Positions 36,802 to 45,584 of a DNA stretch of 64,000 nucleotides are shown here, piece after piece. The notes below the pieces were generated by a model. The model saw only the letters and a program-made list of their open reading frames with translations, ran no database searches and was not told the origin of the DNA. The translations under genes were made by a program, and so were the position numbers. Positions within the stretch are counted from its first letter, which is position 1; every line of letters begins with the position of its first letter. The stretch is from JAAYCU01 sp964401335 (lineage in GTDB: Bacteria; Planctomycetota; Phycisphaerae; UBA1845; PWPN01): NCBI GenBank assembly GCA_964401335.1, contig CAYNYK010000009.1:1-64000 (forward strand), given 5' to 3'.

Positions 36802-36961
36802 AAAGCACGGGCAAACCCTTGTCCCGCTGCTGCGTGACAAGGGCCTGCCCATGCCACCCAGCCGCGTGACAAGGGCCTGCCCATGCCACCCAGCCGCGCG
36901 ACAAGGGCCTGCCCATGCCACCCAGCCGTGTGACAAGGGCCTGCCCATGCCACCCTGCTGA
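36802..36961. repeat. Dispersed repeat family 2 with four tandem 32-bp units
   Basis: The element starts AAAGCACGGGCA (36802) and has a small hairpin CTTGTC/GACAAG. Its right arm, ACAAGGGCCTGCCCATGCC, is then repeated four times at a period of 32 bases (units beginning at about 36834, 36866, 36898 and 36930). The same arms occur once at 16796-16841. It lies between the minus-strand C39-like gene and the plus-strand lyase gene. Confidence 0.75.
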
Positions 36962-37002
36962 GGGTGACTAAACGTTACAGAAGGATAAATGGGGCGTTTA
37001 AC

Positions 37003-38229
37003 ATGCGGATGAGCGTGAAGCGGTTTAATCAACAAAGAACATCTTGCCGGTTCGTGGTCGCGTTGCTTTTTACGTATGGAACGGCCTCTTTTGCTTGCTC
37101 GGCGGCGGAAAAAGATGAATGGGTTGATCCGCAAACCGGCCATCGCGTGATCCGGCTTTGCCGCCGTGAGGGATCAAACTCCAGTTTTTACTTTCATCAG
37201 AACGCATTCACGGCCAACGGCGACAAAATGGCCTTCGCGGGGACCACGCCCCAGGGCCGACGGATTTTTACGGTGGACCTCAAAACCCTCGATATTGCCC
37301 CGGTCACTGATCGCGATTCGTCAGGCGAAATCGTGGCGGCCAAGTGCCGGGAGCTATTCTATTTCAACGGCGCGGAAGTCTGCGCCACCCATCTGGATAC
37401 GCGGCAAACGCGGAAGATCGCCGAGCTTGACCCCGCTTGGCCGCGCGGCGGCCATCTGGCCGTCAATGCCGATGAGACCTTGTTGATGGGCTTTTTCGCC
37501 GAGGGGATCGCCGAATATTTCAAGAAACCGCGTTCGGAGTGGTTCACCGAGATTCACAAGGCCAGGTTACCCAACGCCCTATATACGATCGATATTCGCA
37601 CCGGCGAAACCAAGATCATCCATCGGGAAAACAACTGGCTCGGCCACGTGCAGTTTTCGCCGACCGATCCGAAGCTGGTTTCATTCTGCCATGAGGGGCC
37701 TTGGAATCTGGTCGACCGCATCTGGACGATCCGAACCGACGGGACGGATCGACGGCTGGTGCATCGCCGTACGATGGAGAATGAAATCGCCGGGCACGAG
37801 TTCTGGGGTCCGGACGGCAAACGGATATGGTTCGATCTGCAGATGCCGATGGGAGAGAACTTTTTCCTGGCGAATGTCGCTCTGGCCGACGGCAAGCTGA
37901 CCCGCTACCGCCTGGAACGCGACCAATGGTGCGTTCATTACAATATCTCCGCCGATGGCTCGATGTGCTGCGGAGACGGCGGAGCCTCATCCAGCGTGGC
38001 CCGGAGCGAGGGCGGCAAGTGGATCTACCTGTTCCGTCCGCGCGGCGAGCAACTGCAAGTCGAGCGTTTATGCAGTATGGCCAACCACGATTACCGCACG
38101 GAACCGAACGTGCGTTTCACTCCGGACGGCCGTTGGGTAGTCTTCAATTCGGACATCAACGATTCGCGCCAGATTTACGCGGTTGAAGTGGCTCGCGCAT
38201 GCCCGGCAACCGCCAAGCATGGTCAATGA
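37003..38229 (+). CDS. Oligogalacturonate lyase, PL22 family
   Basis: The 408-residue protein is a seven-bladed-propeller lyase of the PL22 (Ogl) type, which cleaves short unsaturated oligogalacturonates. The key motifs are GHVQFSPTDPKLVSFCHEGP, then NEIAGHEFWGPDGKR, and a terminal RFTPDGRWVVFNSD, with the histidines that hold the catalytic manganese in place. A signal peptide is present (CRFVVALLFTYGTASFACSA), so it acts outside the cytoplasm, unlike the usual cytoplasmic Ogl. ATG 37003 is chosen; a GTG at 36964 is also possible. The gene is convergent with, and overlaps by 7 bases, the cytochrome gene. With the GH28-like gene it supports pectin use. Confidence 0.85.
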   Translation: MRMSVKRFNQQRTSCRFVVALLFTYGTASFACSAAEKDEWVDPQTGHRVIRLCRREGSNSSFYFHQNAFTANGDKMAFAGTTPQGRRIFTVDLKTLDIAPVTDRDSSGEIVAAKCRELFYFNGAEVCATHLDTRQTRKIAELDPAWPRGGHLAVNADETLLMGFFAEGIAEYFKKPRSEWFTEIHKARLPNALYTIDIRTGETKIIHRENNWLGHVQFSPTDPKLVSFCHEGPWNLVDRIWTIRTDGTDRRLVHRRTMENEIAGHEFWGPDGKRIWFDLQMPMGENFFLANVALADGKLTRYRLERDQWCVHYNISADGSMCCGDGGASSSVARSEGGKWIYLFRPRGEQLQVERLCSMANHDYRTEPNVRFTPDGRWVVFNSDINDSRQIYAVEVARACPATAKHGQ

Positions 38230-38996
38230 CAGCGGTCGCACAAGGCCTGCCGGTCGTCCTTCAGCAGTCCTCGCCGGGCGGTCGAGCCGTGGGGCTCATG
38301 GCACATCGCGCAGCGGCTTAGCGGGTCGAGCGGATGGTCGTGGACTTCCTCGAAGGCACGCTCGTCGTGGCAGGTCCAGCAGCTTTGCGGTTCGGGAGCG
38401 CGGCCGAGTCCCCCGTTTTTCAGCACATGACACGCGGCGCAGGGGTTGGCCGGATTAAGCTGCTTGACCGGTGGGTGGGGTTTGAAGATCGGCCAATCCG
38501 AGGGCGGTGTATCGGTGATTTTCTTGCGGACGAAAAAAGTAAGCCGCTGTCCGTTGGCTTCGAGGACATGTTGTCCTGCAGGTATTTTGTCGGTCCAGAA
38601 AAGTACCCGCTGACCGGCTTGCAGCGGAGGGCGTACGGATACACTGCGCTCGTCCTGAGGCGCGGTGGATGGGTCTGGTTGGGTGGGCTTACGGCGCGTG
38701 TTGTTCCAGTCCTCGGCAAGTAACCATTCGACCGGTTGGATCGGCCGACCGTCGAGCATGAGCACGGGGGAGGGGGCTTGCCCATCGGCCAACAGGGCCA
38801 TCTGTGCGGCCTGCCCCTTGAAAACAGATTCGTTCGGCGGCCAGAGAAACGGGGTATTATGGGCCTTGTCTCGCGACATTTGACGCCGGGTCCGTTGGTC
38901 CGGGGAGTGAACCGATGAAGTCTCCTGCGCGGGCTGTTGACATCCCGGCCCATAGGCCAGAAAGACGATGGCGAGATATTTTATCATTCGAAGCAT
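38223..38996 (-). CDS. Tetraheme c-type cytochrome lipoprotein
   Basis: A lipobox-like AYGPGCQQP follows a short hydrophobic N-terminus. Four CXXCH heme sites lie in the C-terminal third: CAACH (186-190), CWTCH (206-210), CAMCH (229-233) and CDRCH (253-257). The last ends exactly at the C-terminal histidine. The paired spacing is that of doubled-CXXCH cytochromes. The middle has strand-like segments and no known domain. It could act in periplasmic electron transfer. The stop codon overlaps the 3' end of the oligogalacturonate lyase gene, so the last residues are constrained by two genes. It is divergent from the second URO-D gene. Confidence 0.82.
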   Translation of the reverse strand: MLRMIKYLAIVFLAYGPGCQQPAQETSSVHSPDQRTRRQMSRDKAHNTPFLWPPNESVFKGQAAQMALLADGQAPSPVLMLDGRPIQPVEWLLAEDWNNTRRKPTQPDPSTAPQDERSVSVRPPLQAGQRVLFWTDKIPAGQHVLEANGQRLTFFVRKKITDTPPSDWPIFKPHPPVKQLNPANPCAACHVLKNGGLGRAPEPQSCWTCHDERAFEEVHDHPLDPLSRCAMCHEPHGSTARRGLLKDDRQALCDRCH

Positions 38997-39076
38997 GGTA
39001 CAATGCTACCCGATTCACACAAATTACGATACCTTGTAGACGGATCAAGTGATGATTATTTCGTGGTGGAAATAAC

Positions 39077-40174
39077 GTGAAAAATTCTCCGCGACAACGT
39101 TTATTGGATTTTATTCGGAGCAAATCGCCGGGAGTGATTTTTTCCCCGCTGGCCGGCGGGAATTGGGCGGCCTCGGTTTGTGGGCGCGAATGGATTCCGG
39201 ACAGCTTCGGCCCGGACACGGTGGAGGATATGCTTTCGGCGGCCGCGCGCTGCGGCTTCGATCTGATACTGGGGACGGGGTGGTGGGACAACGAATTTTT
39301 ACCCTGGCCGAAACTCCGTGAAGAGATAGACGAAAATACTTATCGATTCCGCCAGCATATCGACACCCCGCACGGTCCAGTCGAACAGGTGATGTCCAAC
39401 GCGAAACGCTTGGGCAACCGGATGGAAACGCCGGCGTTCAGGAAAATTGACGGACGGCTGTTCGACTTACTGGAGATGATCGCTAGCCGGCGCGACGAGC
39501 CGCTGGCGAGCATCCGGCGGGCGGTGGAACTGGTCGGCGAACGCGGGTTGTTGTACCTGGGGACCAGTTGTCCGCACACTTTGTTCGGCCTGTTGGACGG
39601 GATGAGTGTCATTTATGCCTGGGACGAGGATCGCGACCTGTTCCGGTCGGCCTGCGAATGCGCTTTCGCCGCGACCATGAACGTGATCGAGGTCGCCTTG
39701 CAGGCGGGCATCGAATGTGTTTTCCTGGCGACTTACGGATTGAGTCTTTTCTCGCCGCGCATCCTCGAGGAATTCGCCTTGCCCTATCTCAAGAAAATCG
39801 CCGAGTATCTGCACGCCCGGGGCAAGCTGCTGTACATTCACGAATGCGGCCGCATGAAAATCGGTATCGAACGCGGCTGGTGGAACGAAGTGTTGCCCGA
39901 CATTTTGGAGGGTTTTGAAAGCCCGCCGGTGGGTGACATCGACGATCTGGCCTGGGCCCGGCGGAAACTCGATCCGCGAATTATCATTAAGGGTAACGTC
40001 AGCATCGCCGATCTGCTGAACGCCGAGCCGGACACGATTCGCGTGCAGTCCCGGCACGTGCGGGCGGCGGTCGAAGGTTACCCGCACATTCTCGGCAGCG
40101 CCTGCTCCATTCTCTATGGTACGCCCGTCGAAAACGTCCGGGCCATGGCGGAAAACGCTACGGCAGACGGTTAG
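39077..40174 (+). CDS. Uroporphyrinogen decarboxylase (URO-D) superfamily protein, second copy
   Basis: The 365-residue protein is a TIM-barrel member of the URO-D superfamily. It has MGTSCPHTLFGLLDGM-like residues (GTSCPHTLFGLLDG), a HECGRMKIG segment in the place of the zinc-binding His-x-Cys motif, and a terminal PHILGSACSILYGTPVENV. It begins with a GTG. It differs strongly from the copy at 22336-23598: it is shorter, and the second cysteine of the zinc set is not obvious. It belongs to the same superfamily but is a distinct branch, possibly a methyltransferase or a decarboxylase of another substrate. It is a single gene, with a short divergent region to the cytochrome gene. Confidence 0.75.
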   Translation: MKNSPRQRLLDFIRSKSPGVIFSPLAGGNWAASVCGREWIPDSFGPDTVEDMLSAAARCGFDLILGTGWWDNEFLPWPKLREEIDENTYRFRQHIDTPHGPVEQVMSNAKRLGNRMETPAFRKIDGRLFDLLEMIASRRDEPLASIRRAVELVGERGLLYLGTSCPHTLFGLLDGMSVIYAWDEDRDLFRSACECAFAATMNVIEVALQAGIECVFLATYGLSLFSPRILEEFALPYLKKIAEYLHARGKLLYIHECGRMKIGIERGWWNEVLPDILEGFESPPVGDIDDLAWARRKLDPRIIIKGNVSIADLLNAEPDTIRVQSRHVRAAVEGYPHILGSACSILYGTPVENVRAMAENATADG

Positions 40175-40189
40175 TGATTCTCCACTCAG

Positions 40190-42004
40190 TCACTTCGGCA
40201 ACGGGTAGTTAAGCACGCCGAACTGCCAGAAGAAATCGGCCAGGGTCTTTTCGCTGCGCAGAAGGAAATCCTTGCGAAAGAGGGCGGCCTCTTTGGCGAT
40301 GATCCGTTTGCGCTCCGCGTCATCTTTAATATGCAGCTCATGGGTGCCGTACCCCTCCTCGTCGGAGAGTTTAAGAAGCTCTTGAAAACGCTGGGCGTAG
40401 GCCTTGGCCATATAGTCCCGCTTGATGCCCTTTTCATGGCATTCGGCGGCGCTCATCAGCTTGCCGTCAGGGCCGGGCATGACACAGAACCAGCTTGCGT
40501 CGGCCAGGGCCCAGTGCTGATCGGCCCAGAATTCGGTCACGACATGACCATGTTTGCGGTTGGAATACTGCAGGAAGATCAGCCGGGCCGGGATTCCCGC
40601 CACCTGGCAAAGCCGGACATAAAGCCGAGCCTGCTCGTTGCACCAGCCGGTGCCGCTTTTCGCCAGCGATTCCTCGTCCATCGCCCGGTTCGCGATGACA
40701 TGACAGGCCCGCGGCGGGAAAGCCGGGTGCAGCACCAGATCGGGCATCGCCTTGGTGAGCAGGGCGACGGCCTTGTCCGTGTCCGTTTTCAGGCCGGCCG
40801 TGTATTTGGCCACGATCTGTTCCAGGTAAGGATACGTCCCCTTCTTATACTCGACGGTGGTCGGCGAATAATCCTTGTACAGATAATCTGCCGTCTCCGG
40901 ACGATAGACGATAAAACGATTGGCCTGCCACAGATCGACGCCGTCGCACGACGGGCCGATGGGTTTTTCCATGTTGGTGAACGGCTCGTCGAGACCGTGG
41001 CGACTGAGGTACGGCATGACCCATTCCGGTAAAGTTTCCTTGGCCCAGGGCGGAACCGGCACCCATCCGTAGACGTTTCGCTCCGCGTCGAAGATAGTCT
41101 CACGGGTTTGCAAATGGTCTTTCGGCTTCAGTAAGCCGAGGTTCTTTTCCTTCACATAGCGATCGAGGGCCATGTCCGGATCGTTGGTCATGAAATAGAT
41201 GCGCCCGATCATCTCGCGGTCTTCGTTGGGTGCGATCATGTCGAAAACCACGCTGATATTCATGCTCCCCTTGCCGCCGTTTTCCACATGCATGACTTCG
41301 GCGGCCTTGGTCCAGCCGATAGCCACCAGGCTCTTGCCCGACTTCGACGCACAGGCCAACCAGGGCTTTTCCGCGATGGTTGGGAGTATCGAACGCTTGT
41401 AGGCCCCCATGCTGAGTGCGGGATTGGGTTGTCCCTCGGCCACCAGGAAAGGCGGCTGGAACTGGGTAAGCAGCTCTACCAGAGGCGTGGGTTTGCCGTC
41501 ATGCACGACAAAGGTCCGCTCCAGGTTGGGATCGGCGTAGCTGTCGGCCGCTTCGCCCTGATCGGGATAGAGGCCGATCCGGGCCTCGACCTGCCAGAGC
41601 GGCCATTCCCAATGGTTGGTAAGGCGAAGATGGATCTGAAGGACATCCTCCGCTACCGGTTTGACATGTACCGCGATGGCCAGATTGCGGTCAGCCGTGG
41701 CCGCGTAATGACAACCGTTGCACGCCTGCGACTGCCATTTGGAATTCGTCTTGTGATCGGCGGCGGCCAGCAGGGTTCCGGTTGGTTCGGAAATGATGGC
41801 TTCCGGCACGCGCAGACGCCAGGTGCCTCCGACGCCGGGGACACGGACGATCAGGTCGCGTTGATCCTGAGCCTTCAATTGAATGGCGTCGTTGCTGACG
41901 GGAGTCGTCCGCATGGTGAACTCCTGGGCACGCAGGGACGAGGAGACGAAGATCATCCCGGCAAGAATGACGACAACGATTGACAAGAAACGCAGATATG
42001 GCAT
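40190..42004 (-). CDS. Secreted transglutaminase-like domain protein
   Basis: The protein has a signal peptide (MPYLRFLSIVVVILAGMIF...LRAQ) and an N-terminal beta-rich part with a CNGCH motif (QACNGCHYAATADRN), a possible single heme or metal site. The C-terminal part carries the transglutaminase-like catalytic trio: Cys in GTGWCNEQARLYVRLC, His in HGHVVTEFWADQHW and Asp in WALADASWF. GIPARLIFLQ follows the cysteine as usual. ATG 42004 is chosen over the GTG at 42019 because GGAGAG sits 8 bases before it. It follows the ThuA fusion gene on the same strand by 34 bases, likely one transcript. The function is unknown. Confidence 0.75.
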   Translation of the reverse strand: MPYLRFLSIVVVILAGMIFVSSSLRAQEFTMRTTPVSNDAIQLKAQDQRDLIVRVPGVGGTWRLRVPEAIISEPTGTLLAAADHKTNSKWQSQACNGCHYAATADRNLAIAVHVKPVAEDVLQIHLRLTNHWEWPLWQVEARIGLYPDQGEAADSYADPNLERTFVVHDGKPTPLVELLTQFQPPFLVAEGQPNPALSMGAYKRSILPTIAEKPWLACASKSGKSLVAIGWTKAAEVMHVENGGKGSMNISVVFDMIAPNEDREMIGRIYFMTNDPDMALDRYVKEKNLGLLKPKDHLQTRETIFDAERNVYGWVPVPPWAKETLPEWVMPYLSRHGLDEPFTNMEKPIGPSCDGVDLWQANRFIVYRPETADYLYKDYSPTTVEYKKGTYPYLEQIVAKYTAGLKTDTDKAVALLTKAMPDLVLHPAFPPRACHVIANRAMDEESLAKSGTGWCNEQARLYVRLCQVAGIPARLIFLQYSNRKHGHVVTEFWADQHWALADASWFCVMPGPDGKLMSAAECHEKGIKRDYMAKAYAQRFQELLKLSDEEGYGTHELHIKDDAERKRIIAKEAALFRKDFLLRSEKTLADFFWQFGVLNYPLPK

Positions 42005-42037
42005 GACGATTCTCTCCACAAGAATAACATTATCCGA

Positions 42038-44233
42038 TCAGTTCGAACGGCCGAGTTCCTTCAACACCTTCTCATAAAAGCGGATGCATTCCTTGACGTC
42101 GGGTATATTGTTGTCCCAATTTTTTTCGTATTCGATGGTGATCGGGCCGGTGAAATTCTGCCGATGCAGCTCGGCCAGTACTCCGCGAATATTCGACGCC
42201 CCCTGTCCCCAGAAAACATCCTCGGCCTCCTTGGTGGCCGTATTCGCCCCCTCGACATCTTTCATGTGTACGCACAGGATACGGCCGGCGAGCAGCTTAA
42301 GACCCTCAACCGTATCCAATCCTGTCCTCCCCCAGTGCCCCACGTCCGGACAAGCCCCGATCCGCGGATTGCACTTGCCGATATGTTCCATCACGATTTT
42401 GGGGTCCCAGTAGCGACTGGGCTTGGCGTGATTGTGGACGGCCACGTTTATGCTGAACTCCTGGGTCAGACGATCCAGGCTGGGAAACGATTCGAACTCC
42501 GGCTCGGAGACGATGGTTTCGATCCCCATGGCCTTGGCATATTCGAAGATACGCCGGTTTTTCGCTTCATCGACGGTAAACGTGCCCATGTACATGGTCG
42601 GCATTTGCAAGTCGGCTTCCAACAGCAGGCGTTTGATCTGGTCCATGACCTCGATGGAGGGGTTTTCCGGATCGATCTTGAGCTTGGGTTGGGCCGGACT
42701 CAACGGTTGTCCCGCGAAAGCCTCGATATATTTAAGCCCGAGCGTTTTGGCCTTTTCCACCGCCTCGGTGAAGGTGAATTTATGGAACGTCCAGAGCTGA
42801 ATGCCCAGACGCCAATCTTGTGGAAACATGGGCGTAATCTCCTTGACGGCGACTTTGCGGAACTGCACCCAGCCGTAGGAGTGGGCATCCTGCAGGCCGA
42901 TATAGCCGACCAGCGGCCGAGCGTATAGAGCCGGCACCCGCCGGGCATCCACGTCGATAACCGGAATGTTGTCCACGAACACCTTGTAACTTGGCCCGCG
43001 ACATTGAATCTCGAAATTGTGCCATTCGAAGGAACGGATTTCCGGCCGGGGCTCGACGGGCACCACGCCGTAGAGCGCGCCGGACCAGTGGATATTGTCC
43101 TGCACGGTGTCCCGGTTCGTGATCTGGACCTCGCTGCCGGTGTGCCACGGATAACCCGCGTTTTCCTCCTTGGCGCGCACGAACACGCCGGAGTTGCCGT
43201 TCTCGCTGAGTCTCCACTCGGCGCGCAGGATGAAATCGCCGTAAATACGCCGCGAGCGTAACCAATCGCCGCCCAAGCCGCTGAGGCTGGTCAACAGGCC
43301 GTCATGCACCATATAGGCTTCGGGTTTGCCGACAATGTGCCAGTTATCCAGGTTCTTGCCGTTGAATAATTCGACAAAACCCTCGTCCGATGGATCGGGC
43401 AAGCGGCCGGCCAGATGGCGAATCGACTGAAGGACCAAACGGCGATAGTTTGGATCGTGAAATGTGGCAGGGCCGTGGCCCGGACGAAGGTAAACGATCG
43501 GGCTTTTGGCGTAGGTATGGATCCAGCCGATGATCCTGTCGCTGGCCGGATGATCCACGGTTAGGAGCGGATGTACCCCGGGCAATACTTCGGTATGCAG
43601 ATAACACTCGTCCACGACATCAAAATCCTTCATGTTCCGGGTGATGGGATGATCGGTATCGGCAATATGCACCTGCAAGGGAACGGCGGGCTTATAGGTG
43701 CTGGCCGGTTGACCGTTCCAAGGGTCACGATGATATCGCCCGCCGATGATTTTGATTCCCTCCGGCCAGTTGTGCCAGGTATCCAGCATGTGGTGGAGGG
43801 CCAAAATCGGACGGCCGCGCTTCAAGGCATCGAGCACGAGTTGCTGGTCCGTCGGACTGATTTCCAGCGGCCGGTCGTACCAGACCAATACGTCGTATTC
43901 CGCGTCTTTTTCGGGCAGCAGCCACTTGTAAGCGTCGGGGTGGGACACTTCCCGCCAGGTGATATCCGGCTGATCATTGAAGACCGCGAAGAACTCCTTG
44001 CGGTCGAAAGCGTGTCCGCCGGTGAAGATCAGCACACGGATCATGTTTTCCCGCGCGGGGGGCGGCGGATATTGTCGTGGCCGTTCGGTGGACAGGAGCA
44101 AGGGATAGGGATTGCTTGGCGGCAAAGGTTCGGTGAACAGTTGTTGGGCGGGGGCGGTTTCCGCGGCGCGACAGACGTGCAGACCAACTGTTGTCAGCAG
44201 GATTGTCAGGAAAGTGAATTTCAATTGTCGCAT
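42038..44233 (-). CDS. Secreted three-domain fusion: ThuA - DUF1080 - sugar phosphate isomerase-like TIM barrel
   Basis: The 731-residue protein has a signal peptide (TFLTILLTTVGLHVCRAAE). Three modules follow in order. Residues about 60-275 form a ThuA-like domain (MIRVLIFTGGHAFDRKEFF, ILALHHMLDTWHNWPEG). Residues about 283-470 form a DUF1080 (3-keto-disaccharide hydrolase-like) sandwich starting GFVELFNGKNLDNWHI, with GNSGVFVRAKEE and SFEWHNFEIQCRG. Residues about 475-730 form a TIM barrel of the AP-endonuclease/sugar-phosphate-isomerase type (LGIQLWTFHKFTFTEAVEKA, VNVAVHNHAKPSRY, PDVGHWGRTG, LCVHMKDVEGA), with the metal-binding His, Glu and Asp. The three usually occur as separate genes. 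A joint role in 3-keto or modified sugar degradation is likely. It is followed by the transglutaminase-like gene. Confidence 0.85.
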   Translation of the reverse strand: MRQLKFTFLTILLTTVGLHVCRAAETAPAQQLFTEPLPPSNPYPLLLSTERPRQYPPPPARENMIRVLIFTGGHAFDRKEFFAVFNDQPDITWREVSHPDAYKWLLPEKDAEYDVLVWYDRPLEISPTDQQLVLDALKRGRPILALHHMLDTWHNWPEGIKIIGGRYHRDPWNGQPASTYKPAVPLQVHIADTDHPITRNMKDFDVVDECYLHTEVLPGVHPLLTVDHPASDRIIGWIHTYAKSPIVYLRPGHGPATFHDPNYRRLVLQSIRHLAGRLPDPSDEGFVELFNGKNLDNWHIVGKPEAYMVHDGLLTSLSGLGGDWLRSRRIYGDFILRAEWRLSENGNSGVFVRAKEENAGYPWHTGSEVQITNRDTVQDNIHWSGALYGVVPVEPRPEIRSFEWHNFEIQCRGPSYKVFVDNIPVIDVDARRVPALYARPLVGYIGLQDAHSYGWVQFRKVAVKEITPMFPQDWRLGIQLWTFHKFTFTEAVEKAKTLGLKYIEAFAGQPLSPAQPKLKIDPENPSIEVMDQIKRLLLEADLQMPTMYMGTFTVDEAKNRRIFEYAKAMGIETIVSEPEFESFPSLDRLTQEFSINVAVHNHAKPSRYWDPKIVMEHIGKCNPRIGACPDVGHWGRTGLDTVEGLKLLAGRILCVHMKDVEGANTATKEAEDVFWGQGASNIRGVLAELHRQNFTGPITIEYEKNWDNNIPDVKECIRFYEKVLKELGRSN

Positions 44234-44440
44234 GACTGGTTCCTTTGGGCCAAGCGCGAGACGATGGTCGCGTTTGACGAAAGCTTCGGCTTCCTTATAT
44301 AGTCAACCCGCACGGCCGACTCCACCGCGACCCGGCCGATCGAAATATGCAAAGCCGCGGCGACGGCCGCGATTATCCCTGTGTTTAATTGCGCATGCAA
44401 ATCGTGATAGGTTGTGGTTACTCAAAAGGAGGTATCCCTC

Positions 44441-45541
44441 ATGCACCGATTGCATCTCAGTCGGACCGTGACCTTGGTGGGCGTTTTGTTTTTCAGTTGC
44501 CCCTTGATCGCCGCCGATCCTCAACCGCCGGTGAAGTACACCGAGCCCAAGGGAACGGTGGTTCCCCGATACCGCTACGTCGGCAAGGACGCCGTCGGGA
44601 AAATTCCTTTCTACATGGAATATAGCAGTCAGGAGGATAATCGGCATCTATATCGCGGCAACAAGGAGGCCTGGTTTGAAAATCTGGAGACGATCACCGA
44701 ATATTCGACCCTGTTTCCCATCCGTCTGTTCCAGGCCGATGATCCCGAAATCTTCGAATGGATCATCGAACTGACCCAGGCCGCCTATAAAAAGAAACAA
44801 CTGATCGTTTTCTTCGGTTATGATTACAAGGGCGTGGATCGGCTCGGCAGGGTACTGGATCGGCTGGAAAAATTGCCCGAGGGTCAGGATATCATCCGCA
44901 ATATCATAGCGAACCATCTGGCGGATGAGCCTTATCTCGGCGGCCAAACGGCCGAGCAGGTGGAGGAGCTGATTGCCTATTTCGATGACAAGATCAAGTC
45001 GCGTTATCCCCACATTCAATCCTGGATCAATTTCGCGGTCTCGACCGAGCAATTGAAAACCTGGGGCACGGGCAAGGAGGGCGACGGGCGCCGGCGATTG
45101 CCCAAGGGGTTGGATATCGTCGGGATCGACTGGTACGCCTTTCTCGGCAACGGGACGCGGAATAACTGGGGGCATAAGGATTTCCGCGTGGCGGAAAAAC
45201 AAATCCTCGACACGGTTTTTCCCAAATACATGGATGACCAGACCAAACGTATGAAGGAGGCGATCGCGGCCTGCTATCCGCCCGGTAAGGAGCCGATGAT
45301 GTGGTTTGTCGGTTGCTCCTCGTATCCGTTTGGCATTGCCCATCCGACACCACCCTCGGTCCAGGACGCTTATTTCGAGTATATCAAGAATTCCGAATGG
45401 GCCGGCCTGTGCTGGTGGATTTTCGAGGACTTCAAGGAGGGTGGCGAGCATGGGAATACCTTTCTCGGTGGACGTAATTACGAGGTCATCCGTTGCCACC
45501 AGCGGCACGGCCAGCGGATTCGTGATGAACGTTTGTATTAG
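44441..45541 (+). CDS. Secreted TIM-barrel-like protein of unknown specificity (366 aa)
   Basis: The start at 44441 is set by AGGAGG about 10 bases upstream, giving MHRLHLSRTVTLVGVLFF, a clear signal peptide ending LIAAD. The rest has the feel of a clan GH-A (beta/alpha)8 glycosidase. The segment IANHLADEPYLGGQTAEQV has the acid pair (DE) where such enzymes carry the acid/base, GLDIVGIDWYAFLG sits where a nucleophile or substrate strand would be, and the protein ends with CWWIFEDF. I cannot place it in a known family. It is the first gene of a plus-strand pair, 43 bases ahead of the heparinase-like gene, suggesting joint action on the same polymer. Confidence 0.6.
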   Translation: MHRLHLSRTVTLVGVLFFSCPLIAADPQPPVKYTEPKGTVVPRYRYVGKDAVGKIPFYMEYSSQEDNRHLYRGNKEAWFENLETITEYSTLFPIRLFQADDPEIFEWIIELTQAAYKKKQLIVFFGYDYKGVDRLGRVLDRLEKLPEGQDIIRNIIANHLADEPYLGGQTAEQVEELIAYFDDKIKSRYPHIQSWINFAVSTEQLKTWGTGKEGDGRRRLPKGLDIVGIDWYAFLGNGTRNNWGHKDFRVAEKQILDTVFPKYMDDQTKRMKEAIAACYPPGKEPMMWFVGCSSYPFGIAHPTPPSVQDAYFEYIKNSEWAGLCWWIFEDFKEGGEHGNTFLGGRNYEVIRCHQRHGQRIRDERLY

Positions 45542-45584
45542 CGTGTGGGTATCGTATCTTGCATGATGACCGGTAAGCGAATCG

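Noticed and set aside
36834..36961. Possible CRISPR array from the 32-bp tandem repeats
   Set aside because: The units are directly adjacent with no unique spacers, and no cas gene is present.
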